Of a DNA stretch of 64,000 nt, positions 25,174 to 32,974 are shown piece after piece. Source of the stretch: Stappia sp. TSB10P1A. Lineage in GTDB: Bacteria; Pseudomonadota; Alphaproteobacteria; Rhizobiales; Stappiaceae. Positions within the stretch are counted from its first letter, which is position 1. Every line of letters begins with the position of its first letter. The DNA is taken from contig NZ_FYAU01000014.1 in assembly GCF_900185725.1 (NCBI RefSeq), positions 62,001-126,000 on the forward strand. The letters are read 5' to 3'. The notes beneath the pieces were generated by a model. The model made no database searches and was not told the origin of the DNA. It was given only the letters and a program-made list of their open reading frames with translations. Position numbers and translations under genes: made by a program.

Positions 25174-25860
25174 TTAGGGGGCAGAAGGCGCCGGCATCGC
25201 GGCCTTGGCCTGAGCGCGGGCGTTGCGAATGTGTATGACCGCGGCCTGCTGGGCGCCCGGAACGTTCCCCTCGCGGATGCAGGACAGGATGTCGCGCATC
25301 TCCTTCAGGCTCTCCTTCGGGCGCCCGGGCCGGGACATCGAGCGCGAGCGCAGCAGGTTCACCCGCGCGAGGAGGCCGCGCAGGATGTCGGCGAGGATGT
25401 CGTTGCTGCAGCCCTGGAACATCACCTCGTAGAAGGTCGTCGTGGCCCCGATCAGTTGAGCCGGGTTCAGCCCCTCGGACGAGGCCTGCTCGAATTCCTC
25501 GAGTGCCGCGTCCATCCGCTCCAGGTGCTCGCCGGTTGCGGCGAGCGCGAAAAGGCGCACGACCTCCGGTTCGATCAACTCCCGCACGTCGTAGATCCGT
25601 TCGGCCTCCTCCCAGCCGAGCTTGACCACGATCGGGCCCCGGTTGGGGCGGACCTCGACCAGGCGCTCCGCCTCGAGCTGACGGAGCGCTTCGCGGACCG
25701 GCGTGCGCGACGCATCGAGGTGGGAGCACAGCTCGGCCTCGGACAGCCGCTGGCCGGGCACGAACACCCCGGTGATGATGTCGGCCCGCAATGCATTGGT
25801 GACGCGCTCGCGCACGCTGCCGCCGCGGACGCGCGCCGTATCGCTGGTGTTGCTGTCCAT
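25174..25860 (-). CDS. GntR-family transcriptional regulator (FCD/FadR type)
   Basis: A 228-residue regulator. The winged helix-turn-helix is at about 17-80 (RVTNALRADIITGVFVPGQR, then EAELCSHLDASRTPVREALRQLEAERLVEV), and an all-helical FCD ligand-binding domain covers about 95-215. It starts directly after the hydrolase stop without gap, so it is made from the transporter operon it probably controls. The candidate operator is the paired dyad at 28350-28379 before tctC. Ligand unknown; FCD regulators usually sense a carboxylic acid of the pathway. Confidence 0.88.
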   Translation of the reverse strand: MDSNTSDTARVRGGSVRERVTNALRADIITGVFVPGQRLSEAELCSHLDASRTPVREALRQLEAERLVEVRPNRGPIVVKLGWEEAERIYDVRELIEPEVVRLFALAATGEHLERMDAALEEFEQASSEGLNPAQLIGATTTFYEVMFQGCSNDILADILRGLLARVNLLRSRSMSRPGRPKESLKEMRDILSCIREGNVPGAQQAAVIHIRNARAQAKAAMPAPSAP

Positions 25861-26730
25861 CTATCTCCGTCCTGCGTCTCTCGCTCCGGCGACACGGTCG
25901 AGAAATGCGCCGACCGCACGGTTGAAGCTTACCGGATTGTCGTCATGCACATAGTGCCCGGCACCTTCGATCTCCTGGGCGACCACGCGCGGGTTCGTTT
26001 CGCACATTCGCTGGACCCGTGCCGGGTCGAGATAGTCGGAGTTTGCGCCGCGCAGCACGAGAACGGGGCAGGCGAGGCCGGACAGGGCCGGCCAGAGGTC
26101 CGGGTTCGGTCGCACGCTGGCCTGCTCGATCCGGCATTTCCCGATCCCGAGCTGATCGTGGCGCCAGACGATCTTGCCGCCGACGGCTTTCATCGAATGG
26201 GTGATGCGCGATTCGATCGCCGCGTCGGTGACGTTCGGCCGGATCGACCGCCAGAAGGCGCGCGCCTTGTCCAGATCGTCGAAGGAGAGCGGCGTCGTTT
26301 TAAGTTCCTTCAGGATCCGCTCGATGCCGGCGCTGCCGTCGGCCTCGGGTCCGCTGTCTTCGAGTATCAGCGACGCGAAGCGCTGGCCATGTGTCAGCGC
26401 ATAGGTCAGCGCGTTGATGCCGCCCATGGAGTGGCCGAGAACATGGAGCGTCTCGGCCCTCAGGTGGTCGACAAGCGCGCCCAGATCGGCAGCGTATTGA
26501 TCGGCGAAGTAGTTTCGCGCCGGATCCCAGTCCGTTTCTCCCCGGCCGCGCTGGTCGGGCGCCACCACGTAGAAGCGATCCGCGAGGGTCTGCGCCAGTC
26601 CGGCGAAGGTCCGGCCATAGCTGCGCAGACCATGCAGGCAGATCAGCATCGGGCGGCCGGGATCGCCCCAGGTCAGATAGTGGAACCGCAACCCGTTCAG
26701 GTAGACGAAACTGGACCGCTCCCGGTGCAT
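25861..26730 (-). CDS. Alpha/beta hydrolase
   Basis: A 289-residue alpha/beta-fold hydrolase. The catalytic triad can be assigned: Ser in GHSMG (about 98-102), Asp in GANSDYLDP and His in GAGHYVHDD near the end. The oxyanion-hole HG motif (LICLHGLRS) is near 30-36. No signal peptide, so it is cytoplasmic. It sits inside the tct operon between the DUF1185 and gntR genes and probably acts on the imported compound or a derived ester, amide or C-C bond substrate. Specific reaction unknown. Confidence 0.85.
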   Translation of the reverse strand: MHRERSSFVYLNGLRFHYLTWGDPGRPMLICLHGLRSYGRTFAGLAQTLADRFYVVAPDQRGRGETDWDPARNYFADQYAADLGALVDHLRAETLHVLGHSMGGINALTYALTHGQRFASLILEDSGPEADGSAGIERILKELKTTPLSFDDLDKARAFWRSIRPNVTDAAIESRITHSMKAVGGKIVWRHDQLGIGKCRIEQASVRPNPDLWPALSGLACPVLVLRGANSDYLDPARVQRMCETNPRVVAQEIEGAGHYVHDDNPVSFNRAVGAFLDRVAGARDAGRR

Positions 26731-26748
26731 CGTGTCTGGCTCCGCGTT

Positions 26749-27339
26749 CTATTCGGCCGCGAGCGGTGCGACCTGCGGTCCGCCGAGGCGTGCGTGGATA
26801 CGTCCGCGCGTCGCGACGGCGAAAGCCACCACCACCTCGTCGGCATTGGGCGCATCGTCGAAATAGGCGCTCACCGTGTCGTAATAGGCGCGCGCATAGA
26901 GTTCGCCGATATGGGCGAGCGGCACGTCGATCAGGGCGCCCGGGCCGCTGCGCTTGCCGGTCGAGGGAATCCACTCCTTCGCGCCGGGGAGCACGGCCCG
27001 GATCGGGGTCGCGAAACGGGCGGTGATGAAGGCGTTGCCGTGCTCGTATTCGCCGGCGCTGCCGACGACGCAGGCCTTGCCGTAGCTTTCGGCCTGCGCG
27101 CCGCCCAGGGCGGTGAGGATGCGCCGGGCAAACTCCTCTCCCAGTCGGTCGCTGCCATCGATGATCTCGCTCAGATCTCTGCTGAACCGGCCCGCATAAG
27201 GGTTCCTGATCGCCGCGGCGATCAGGATCTTGCGCAAGGGAGCACCTTCGTCCGACTCATAGATCTCGTTGGTCAGGACTTCCTGTTCCTGACCGTACCA
27301 ACGGCGGATCTGGTAGTCGGCGATGTTGTCTTGACGCAT
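26749..27339 (-). CDS. Amino acid synthesis family protein (DUF1185, PF06684)
   Basis: A 196-residue soluble protein. The family segments are recognisable: IRRWYGQEQEVLTNEIYES near the start, IAAAIRNPYAGRFSRDL, a GKACVVGSAGEYEHGNAFIT loop and SGPGALIDVPLAH. Structures of this family show a chorismate-mutase-like fold and its genes often cluster with amino-acid or amidase enzymes and solute receptors; no reaction has been established to my knowledge. It lies second in the tct operon, 20 bp after tctC. Confidence 0.82.
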   Translation of the reverse strand: MRQDNIADYQIRRWYGQEQEVLTNEIYESDEGAPLRKILIAAAIRNPYAGRFSRDLSEIIDGSDRLGEEFARRILTALGGAQAESYGKACVVGSAGEYEHGNAFITARFATPIRAVLPGAKEWIPSTGKRSGPGALIDVPLAHIGELYARAYYDTVSAYFDDAPNADEVVVAFAVATRGRIHARLGGPQVAPLAAE

Positions 27340-27359
27340 CGTCTCGTTGACCTTTCAGC

Positions 27360-28334
27360 TTACTCGGAAATGTCGATATTGGTGGTGGCGAGGATGTGTC
27401 TCACCAGCGCCACGGAGGCGTCGCGCTTCTTCTCCAGCTCTTCCGGCGAGCTGCCCTGCGCCGTGACGCCGAGCTTGGCGAACTCCTCCTGCGCCTCCGG
27501 CTGGTCGAGGACCGTCTGGATCGCCTTGGAGACCTGGGTGCGGATCTCGGCCGGCACCCCCGACGGGGCGAAGATCCCGAACCAGCCGGCGTCGTCGAGA
27601 TCCTCATAGCCTTCTTCGGCGAAGGTCGGAATGTCGGGGAACTGCGACAGGCGCTCTGGCGCTGCCACCGCCAGACCCCGCATGGCCCCGTCATCGAGCG
27701 AGGCGGTGAGTGCGGTCACCGTCAGGAAGGCGCTGTCGATATGGCCGCCGGTCACGTCGGCAACGGCGGGGGCGGATCCCTTGTAGGGCACATGGATCGT
27801 CTCGGCGCCGGATCTGGAGGCGAGCAGCGTGCCCAGCAGGTGCGGCGTCGAGCCGACGCCGAAAGTGCCGTAGGTCAGCGGCCGCGCTTTCGAGGCGTCC
27901 ACATAGCCCTTCAGGTCCGTGATCGGCGATGACGCCGGGACCACGAGGATGAGCGCACTGTTGGCGACCATGCTCACCGGATCGAGGCCGGTGAGCATGT
28001 CGCCCATCTTGTCCTCGTGCAGCACCGGCGAGATCGCGTTGGTCGAGGAGGTCCCGAACAGCAGCGTGTAGCCGTCGGCGGGCTGCGTCTTCACATAGGC
28101 ACCGGCAACGGCGCCGCTCGCGCCGGGACGATTGTCGACGACGACCGGCGCCCCGAGCGCGGTCTCCAGCTTGTTCGAGACCAGCCGCGCCAGCAGGTCG
28201 GTGCCGCCACCTGGAGCGAAAGGCACGACGAGCGTGACCGGACGGGCGGGATATCCCTGGCCCAGGACCGGGCCTGTCAGCCCGGCGGTTGCCGCGACGC
28301 AAGCTGCGGCCAGCAGAAAACAGCGACGGTTCAT
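27360..28334 (-). CDS. tctC: Tripartite tricarboxylate transporter substrate-binding protein (TctC/Bug)
   Basis: A 324-residue periplasmic receptor with a signal peptide (about 1-25, VLG-QG). Bug-family features are visible: YPARPVTLVVPFAPGGGTDLLARLV near the mature start, VVDNRPGASG, and the ADGYTLLFGTSSTNAI loop that contacts the ligand carboxylate. It is the first gene of the operon, with GAGGAGGGG 3 nt before the ATG and the operator candidate directly upstream. Bug proteins bind diverse carboxylates, so the ligand is open. Confidence 0.92.
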   Translation of the reverse strand: MNRRCFLLAAACVAATAGLTGPVLGQGYPARPVTLVVPFAPGGGTDLLARLVSNKLETALGAPVVVDNRPGASGAVAGAYVKTQPADGYTLLFGTSSTNAISPVLHEDKMGDMLTGLDPVSMVANSALILVVPASSPITDLKGYVDASKARPLTYGTFGVGSTPHLLGTLLASRSGAETIHVPYKGSAPAVADVTGGHIDSAFLTVTALTASLDDGAMRGLAVAAPERLSQFPDIPTFAEEGYEDLDDAGWFGIFAPSGVPAEIRTQVSKAIQTVLDQPEAQEEFAKLGVTAQGSSPEELEKKRDASVALVRHILATTNIDISE

Positions 28335-28784
28335 GTTCCCCTCCTCTTAATACAAGATTGTATGATAATCACATCATACGTTCTGAGTTTCAAGGCCTGA
28401 TTTGCGCGTCGAAGAGAGGCCCGTTCTGCGACGGGCGATGTGTCTCGGGTTAGGGTCCTGACCCTGACCCTCGTCCGAAGGCGCAGAGCGGCGGCTGAGG
28501 CAGCTTCCTTCCTTCAAAACGACGGCATGTTGCGCGGACAATCCAAAGGCCCGAACGATCGGGCGCGCGGTCCGCACCGGGGGCGGACGCGTCTGCCTTT
28601 TCAGCTCTCGATGCTGGGCGGATGAGACTTTCATGCCTCGTCGATGCCGCGCTGGCATGCGAGACCGGCCTTTCTCAAGGCAACCTGGAGCGCGCGATCG
28701 AACTGTCCGATCCGATCCCGGTGTCGGCACCGTCAGCGAGGGCCGGGCAGGGCGGCTCGCACCGCGCAGTTCACTCCGGCCGGT
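28335..28784. other. Intergenic region upstream of tctC
   Basis: 450 bp between the tctC start and the end of the FmdE-like gene, both on the minus strand. Apart from the operator candidate at 28350-28379 it contains a 24-bp dyad at 28447-28470 (GGGTTAGGGTC-CT-GACCCTGACCC, one mismatch), which may terminate the upstream transcript or bind a regulator. No convincing gene is seen; short open readings lack ribosome sites and similarity I can recognise. Confidence 0.5.
28350..28379. promoter_or_regulatory. Interlocked inverted repeats upstream of tctC (GntR operator candidate)
   Basis: ATACAA-GA-TTGTAT (28350-28363) is a perfect dyad. Its right arm overlaps GTATGAT (28360-28366), which pairs with ATCATAC (28373-28379). 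The AT-rich block lies 15-45 bp before the tctC start. FCD-type GntR proteins bind short dyads with T-G-T/A-C-A cores of this kind, and one is encoded in the operon. Confidence 0.55.
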
Positions 28785-29309
28785 TCACGCCGGAACCACC
28801 ACCGCGTTCACCGGCGCGGCCATGATGCGGAACGCCAGTTCTTCCTTGAGTTCGCTCCAGCGGGCCTGCTCGGCGGGTGTCAGCGGCCGCTGCTTGGAGG
28901 TTCGTCCGATCGCGACGAACTCCGCGCCGACGGCGCCGGAGGCCGTGACATAGGCGCGGGTGTGGCCGTCCACGGTCACCTCGAACCAGAACCCGCCCTC
29001 CGCGGCTTCCGGAGCGCTGTGCGGCGCCATCGCCGTATCGATGTGATAGGCGCCCCGGCTTGTGGTCCGCGCGATCATCTCGACGGCATCGCGCACGCCG
29101 AGACCGGGAAAGGCGGTGCGCACGGACACGGTTTCCCGGTCGGGCGGGCCGGCCGGCGACAGGTCGGCGAAGGCGCGCTGCATCAGACGGAAGCCGAGCG
29201 CGACACCGCCGATATTGGTGCGGCCATGATACTTGATGCAGTCCTCGTAGGTGATGGCGAGCGTGGTGCCATGGTCGATGATGGCGAGTTCGGGAGCGAC
29301 GATCGTCAT
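28785..29309 (-). CDS. FmdE-like domain protein lacking the usual cysteines (second of a pair)
   Basis: A 174-residue soluble protein without signal peptide. Residues 23-37 (IKYHGRTNIGGVALG) resemble the HGH-x-PG-x-x-LG opening of FmdE (formylmethanofuran dehydrogenase subunit E) proteins. FPGLGVRDAVEMIARTTSRG (from about residue 69) resembles the following GC-x-x-DA-x-x-x-x-T-G-C-T segment with its cysteines replaced. It is a paralogue of the gene immediately upstream; the shared block AFADLSPxGPPxR is nearly identical. Start ATG 29309 overlaps the upstream stop by 4 nt. Function unknown; the FmdE assignment is by pattern only. Confidence 0.55.
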   Translation of the reverse strand: MTIVAPELAIIDHGTTLAITYEDCIKYHGRTNIGGVALGFRLMQRAFADLSPAGPPDRETVSVRTAFPGLGVRDAVEMIARTTSRGAYHIDTAMAPHSAPEAAEGGFWFEVTVDGHTRAYVTASGAVGAEFVAIGRTSKQRPLTPAEQARWSELKEELAFRIMAAPVNAVVVPA

Positions 29310-29902
29310 GGCATGTGAACCTTGCGGCTGTGGAACAGGGCATCGTCGGGGGCCCCGAGCAGGCGGCCGATCACGGTGTGCTTGGCGATCTGATAGGCGG
29401 CGAGTTCCTCCCGCGTGCCTTGGCCGTCCTGATGACGGCGGATCTGGTCGACGAAGGCGTCGGTGAAATAGCCGTCGGCCAGCCAGTAGCCGCTTGCGCG
29501 GGAGCCGACGGCGATCTCGAAATAGAACCTGCCGACGATCGCCGCCGGGGCGTCCGGCGGGCCGGCCTCGGGATCCACGGTCAGGCGGCCGCGCGTCCGT
29601 GCCCGGGTGATCATCTCGACGCAGTCGAGAATTCCGGCTCCGGGGAAACCGACCAGAACCCGGATGTCGTCGCGATGCGGCGGGCCCTCGGGGCTGAGAT
29701 CGGCAAAGGCGCGCGCGAACAGCCGCAGGCACAGGGCCGTGGCGACGATCTGGCCGGGACCGGCGTAGCGCACCAGGTCGTCGCGGCCGATGGCCACCAC
29801 GCCGTCCTGGTCGCGCACCACGACACATTGCACGGGGACGCCCGCGGTCACCGCTTGCTGCGTCGGGGCGGAACGGATGGGCTGAGGAACGTGGTCAGGC
29901 AT
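29306..29902 (-). CDS. FmdE-like domain protein lacking the usual cysteines (first of a pair)
   Basis: A 198-residue soluble protein. The middle region (FARAFADLSPEGPPHRDDIR, then VGFPGAGILDCVEMITRART) aligns along its length with the downstream 174-residue protein, showing they arose by duplication. The N-terminal 35 residues are extra. The HGH motif typical of FmdE is absent (RYAGPGQIVATALCLRL in its place). The only Cys near the expected metal site is in ILDCVEM. A short C-terminal extension contains an ankyrin-like YQIAKHTVIGRLLG. It is the first gene of a two-gene unit, with an AT-rich promoter region at about 29960-30000. Role unknown; neighbours are transporter and sulfur-oxidation genes. 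Confidence 0.5.
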   Translation of the reverse strand: MPDHVPQPIRSAPTQQAVTAGVPVQCVVVRDQDGVVAIGRDDLVRYAGPGQIVATALCLRLFARAFADLSPEGPPHRDDIRVLVGFPGAGILDCVEMITRARTRGRLTVDPEAGPPDAPAAIVGRFYFEIAVGSRASGYWLADGYFTDAFVDQIRRHQDGQGTREELAAYQIAKHTVIGRLLGAPDDALFHSRKVHMP

Positions 29903-30115
29903 GGGATTCCTGCTGCTTCGGCGGGGCGGAGCACGCCGACGAGGGCCGCGAACACCGCGCGGCTAATATGAATTAATGTCTCAAGTTTGCAGCGGAAAAA
30001 TGCGGTCCCAGGCGGGGTTGCGCTGCCGTGACGCAGGCGCGCTGTCGCGCCCGCCGGCAGGACGGCCGGGGCGTTGGGAGGCGTGGAGGAGGCTGCCGGG
30101 CGCGCCGGAGCCGGG

Positions 30116-31162
30116 CTATTCCGGCTGGAAGCCGCCGATCAACTGCCGCAGGCCGATGACCCCGCCGACGAGAATGGCGGCCAGCGTCGTCGGGCCCGAC
30201 CAGGCCAGCGCGGCGCTCGCCGTCACCCCCTGGCCGACCGAGCAGCCCATGGCGACGACGCCGCCGATGCCCATCAGCATGGCGCCGCTGACCTGACGGC
30301 CGAGTTCGCGCGGGTCCTCGCAGGCTTCCCAGCGGAACAGGCCGCGGATCGACGAGCCGATCAGCGCGCCGCCGATCACCCCGATCACCGCGCCGACGGA
30401 AAAGCTGATGCCGCCGGCGGTCGAGGTCATCAGGAACACCAGGGTGCGCCCCACCGGAGCGGTGAAGGACGGGCCCTCGACGGAGACGGCGCCAAGGCTG
30501 ATGTCGGAGAGATAACTGGTTCCGGCGAAGCACCAGACGACGGCGACGCCGGCGGCGATGCCCCAGCCGATCATCCGCGGCGAGCGGCGCAGCGGCGCAT
30601 GGGCGAGGCCCCAGGCGAGGCAGGCGAGGCCGATGACCACCACCGTCACCACGGCGGGGATGCCGAGCAACGAGTTGAGATCGTGGACGATACCCTGCGG
30701 CCCGGTGGCGTCCGGCTGGGGAAACAGGGCGGTGCGCACCGGCGCCAGCGGACCGGACAGGGCGATGAAGCCGAAGATGCCCATCACCACCACGACGACC
30801 AGCGAGCGCAGGTCGCCGCCGCCGAAGCGTACCAGGGCGCCGAAGCCGCAATTGCCGGCCAGCGCCATGCCGTAGCCGAAAACGAGGCCGCCGAGGATCG
30901 AGGCGAGCGGGTTCCAGGAAATCGAGTGGTAGAAGCTGCCGCCGAGATCGACGATGCCGGCCATGGCGGCGAACTGGGTGCCGAGAACGGCGACGCCGAC
31001 GACGATGCCCCACAGCCGCAGCATCGTCTGGTCCTTGCCGTAGACCGCGCTTTCCAGCGCGCCGAGCGTGCAGAAATCGCCGAGCCGGGCCGCCAGTCCG
31101 AGCACGATCCCGCCCGCCAGCCCGACCAGGGCCGCAAGCAGGCCAATTGGCACCGCGTCCAT
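30116..31162 (-). CDS. soxT: YeeE/YedE-family sulfur compound transporter (SoxT-like)
   Basis: A 348-residue membrane protein with about nine helices. The YeeE/TsuA cysteine signatures are present: DFCTLGALESAVYG near 30, GNCGFGALVRFGGGDLRS near 105-122 and MGCSVGQGVTA near 308-318. TsuA of this family imports thiosulfate, passing it along these cysteines. Here it probably moves thiosulfate or another sulfur species across the inner membrane for signalling or supply. It is the last gene of the minus-strand soxS-soxR-soxT unit; a second family member closes the other end of the sox locus at 43201. Confidence 0.85.
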   Translation of the reverse strand: MDAVPIGLLAALVGLAGGIVLGLAARLGDFCTLGALESAVYGKDQTMLRLWGIVVGVAVLGTQFAAMAGIVDLGGSFYHSISWNPLASILGGLVFGYGMALAGNCGFGALVRFGGGDLRSLVVVVVMGIFGFIALSGPLAPVRTALFPQPDATGPQGIVHDLNSLLGIPAVVTVVVIGLACLAWGLAHAPLRRSPRMIGWGIAAGVAVVWCFAGTSYLSDISLGAVSVEGPSFTAPVGRTLVFLMTSTAGGISFSVGAVIGVIGGALIGSSIRGLFRWEACEDPRELGRQVSGAMLMGIGGVVAMGCSVGQGVTASAALAWSGPTTLAAILVGGVIGLRQLIGGFQPE

Positions 31163-31202
31163 GCCTTTTCCTCCCTCCCGAATGATGTCGCGGCGGCCGG
31201 TC

Positions 31203-31577
31203 TTATGCCGGTTTCGGGAACAGCCGCGCCAGGGTTTCGATCATCGCGGCCACCTTCGGGTCGAGGATCGAATAATAGATCGCCTGCCCGTCCCGCCTGG
31301 CGCTTACCAGGCCTTCGAGACGCAGGCGCGCCAATTGCTGGCTGACCACAGCCTGACGTGAGGACAGCAGATTTTCAAGCTCGGTGACGCTCTTGGCGCC
31401 GCCGTGGAGATGGCACAGGATCGTCAGCCGCCCGTCGTGACCGAGCGCCTTGAGGAAGGTGGCGACCTCGTTGGCCTGCCCGACCAGATCGTCCAGGTCG
31501 ACAGTGTCCGTCTCGCCCTCACTGATATCCTGCGTGCCGGACAAGAGAATGGCCCCAATCGTCGCGTGGCCTTTCAT
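31203..31577 (-). CDS. soxR: ArsR-family sox repressor SoxR
   Basis: A 124-residue winged-helix repressor. The HTH spans about 61-100 (VTELENLLSSRQAVVSQQLARLR, then RRDGQAIYYSI). It belongs to the SqrR/BigR/SoxR branch that represses sulfide or thiosulfate oxidation genes and is released by sulfane sulfur through a pair of cysteines. Here only one Cys is present (Cys55, in RLTILCHLHGG); the second, normally near the C-terminus, is missing (LARLFPKPA end). ATG 31577 gives the usual length; an upstream GTG/ATG extension adds untypical residues. Operator candidates lie at 32133-32154 and possibly 33554-33591. Confidence 0.88.
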   Translation of the reverse strand: MKGHATIGAILLSGTQDISEGETDTVDLDDLVGQANEVATFLKALGHDGRLTILCHLHGGAKSVTELENLLSSRQAVVSQQLARLRLEGLVSARRDGQAIYYSILDPKVAAMIETLARLFPKPA

Positions 31578-31637
31578 AGAGCGGCCGTAGCGGCATCGCA
31601 ACCGAAACCGGCGCGATGCGCCCGCCCGTCCGAGGCG

Positions 31638-32120
31638 TCAGCGGGCGTCGGCCCGGGCGATCAGGGCGGCGAGCAGGGGCCAGAAGAAATCCTCACCCGG
31701 GTAACCTTCCAGGCGGCCGATCTCGCGACCGCCGGCCAGCAGGATGAAGGTCGGGGTGAACACCGGCGGCGCCGCCAGATGGATGTCGTCCGGCACCGGC
31801 GCGCGCAATTGCTGGCTGCGCAGCGGCGCCTGGCGCCCCTCGTCGGTCAGCGGATATTGCGGGCCGATCTCCTCGTGCCAGCGGGCGCAATAGGCGCAGC
31901 CCGGCTGCTCCACCATCAGCAGTTCGAGCGGGGCTGCGGCCACCGAAGCGACCGGCGAATCGGCCACCGCCCGCGGCGCGGTCATCGTCAGTCCCGCGAG
32001 GAGCAGGCCGGGAAGGAGCAGGCCGGGAAGGAGCAGGCCGGAAAGGAGCAGGCTGGCCAGGGCGAGACGGCCGAGGCGACGGCGTGCCGGAAGACTGTCG
32101 AGAGGGAGGCGGCGGAGCAT
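31638..32120 (-). CDS. soxS: SoxS, periplasmic thioredoxin-like protein
   Basis: A 160-residue exported thioredoxin-fold protein. The active site is Cys75-Ala-Tyr-Cys78 followed by RWHEEIGPQYP, and the cis-Pro region is FTPTFILLAGG. In Paracoccus, SoxS is needed to keep the Sox system reactivated. The signal peptide is unusually long because its hydrophobic core contains four repeats of a five-residue unit (L-L-L-x-G, about 25-44), encoded by a 15-bp DNA tandem repeat. It is divergent from soxV, with the shared regulatory region between them. ATG 32120 is preferred; upstream in-frame codons run into the regulatory DNA. Confidence 0.85.
   Translation of the reverse strand: MLRRLPLDSLPARRRLGRLALASLLLSGLLLPGLLLPGLLLAGLTMTAPRAVADSPVASVAAAPLELLMVEQPGCAYCARWHEEIGPQYPLTDEGRQAPLRSQQLRAPVPDDIHLAAPPVFTPTFILLAGGREIGRLEGYPGEDFFWPLLAALIARADAR
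32001..32060. repeat. 15-bp tandem repeat inside soxS signal-peptide coding region
   Basis: GAGCAGGCCGGGAAG occurs at 32001 and 32016, with near copies at 32031 (GAGCAGGCCGGAAAG) and 32046 (GAGCAGGCTGGCCAG). The unit is a multiple of three, so gain or loss of copies changes only the length of the signal-peptide hydrophobic core. Confidence 0.92.
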
Positions 32121-32121
32121 G

Positions 32122-32154
32122 TTGACAAACCTATATTCACATAGGAATATCCTA
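32122..32154. promoter_or_regulatory. soxS-soxV divergent promoter/operator
   Basis: TTGACA (32122-32127) with GAATAT at 17-bp spacing is a promoter candidate for soxV. Over it lie two overlapping dyads: ATATTC-N6-GAATAT (32133-32150) and TAGGA-ATA-TCCTA (32142-32154). ATTC...GAAT dyads are characteristic of SqrR/BigR/SoxR-type repressor sites, and SoxR is encoded next door. Confidence 0.65.
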
Positions 32155-32202
32155 ATATAATTGAATAGACCGAACAAGGCTGACGCGTCGGGGGAGGGGC
32201 GG

Positions 32203-32940
32203 ATGCTGGAAATCAGCTTCGGAGGGGCCGCCCTGGCGGGGCTGCTCTCCTTTTTTTCGCCCTGCATCCTGCCGATGGTGCCGTTCTATCTGTCCTATAT
32301 GGCCGGATTGTCGGCGGCGGAACTGCGGGAGGGCGAGGTCATCTCGCCCGGCGCCCGGCGCCGGCTGATGGTCCAGGCGCTGGCCTTCGCGCTCGGTGTC
32401 ACCTCCATCTTCGTGCTGCTGGGGCTCGGCGCCACGGCGCTCGGCCGGGTGTTCCTGGAATGGCGGGAGGTGCTGTCCTGGGCAGCGGCGGCGGTGCTCA
32501 TCCTCTTCGGCCTGCATTTCCTCGGCGTGCTGCGCATCGGCCTGCTCTATCGCGAGGCGCGGGTGCAGAGCGGCGCGCGGCCGACGACGCTGGTGGGGGC
32601 CTATGTCATGGGCCTTGCCTTCGGCTTCGGCTGGACGCCCTGCGTCGGCCCGGCGCTGGCGGCGATCCTGATGGTCGCCGGCGGCATGGGCGAGGTCTGG
32701 CGCGGCGGCGCCCTGCTGCTCGTCTATGGCCTTGCCATGACCCTGCCCTTCGTCGTCGCCGCGCTCTTCGCCGGGCCGTTCCTCGGCTTCGTCGCCCGCC
32801 ACCGCCGGCTGATGGGCTATGTGGAGAAGGCGATGGGCGTGATGCTCATCCTGTTCGGCCTGCTGATCGCCACCAATTCGGTCAACCTGATCGCCGACTG
32901 GATGATCCGCAATTTCGACTGGAGCGCCACGCTGACCTGA
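32203..32940 (+). CDS. soxV: SoxV, CcdA-family membrane thiol-disulfide transporter
   Basis: A 245-residue membrane protein with six helices. The two redox cysteines are in FFSPCILPMVPFYLSYMAG (helix 1) and GWTPCVGPALAAIL (helix 4), the CcdA/DsbD-beta signature. It carries electrons from cytoplasmic thioredoxin to the periplasmic thioredoxin SoxW, and thereby to the Sox proteins. ATG 32203 follows GGGGAGGGGC; a longer in-frame reading from 32161 overlaps the promoter and is rejected. soxW follows 34 bp downstream. Confidence 0.92.
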   Translation: MLEISFGGAALAGLLSFFSPCILPMVPFYLSYMAGLSAAELREGEVISPGARRRLMVQALAFALGVTSIFVLLGLGATALGRVFLEWREVLSWAAAAVLILFGLHFLGVLRIGLLYREARVQSGARPTTLVGAYVMGLAFGFGWTPCVGPALAAILMVAGGMGEVWRGGALLLVYGLAMTLPFVVAALFAGPFLGFVARHRRLMGYVEKAMGVMLILFGLLIATNSVNLIADWMIRNFDWSATLT

Positions 32941-32974
32941 CCGCCCCGCTGACCTATCGAAGGGAGATATCGTC

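Noticed and set aside
28374-28730. Minus-strand 118-codon gene upstream of tctC
   Set aside because: It overlaps the operator candidate and a dyad, is Arg/Ser-rich and has no ribosome site.
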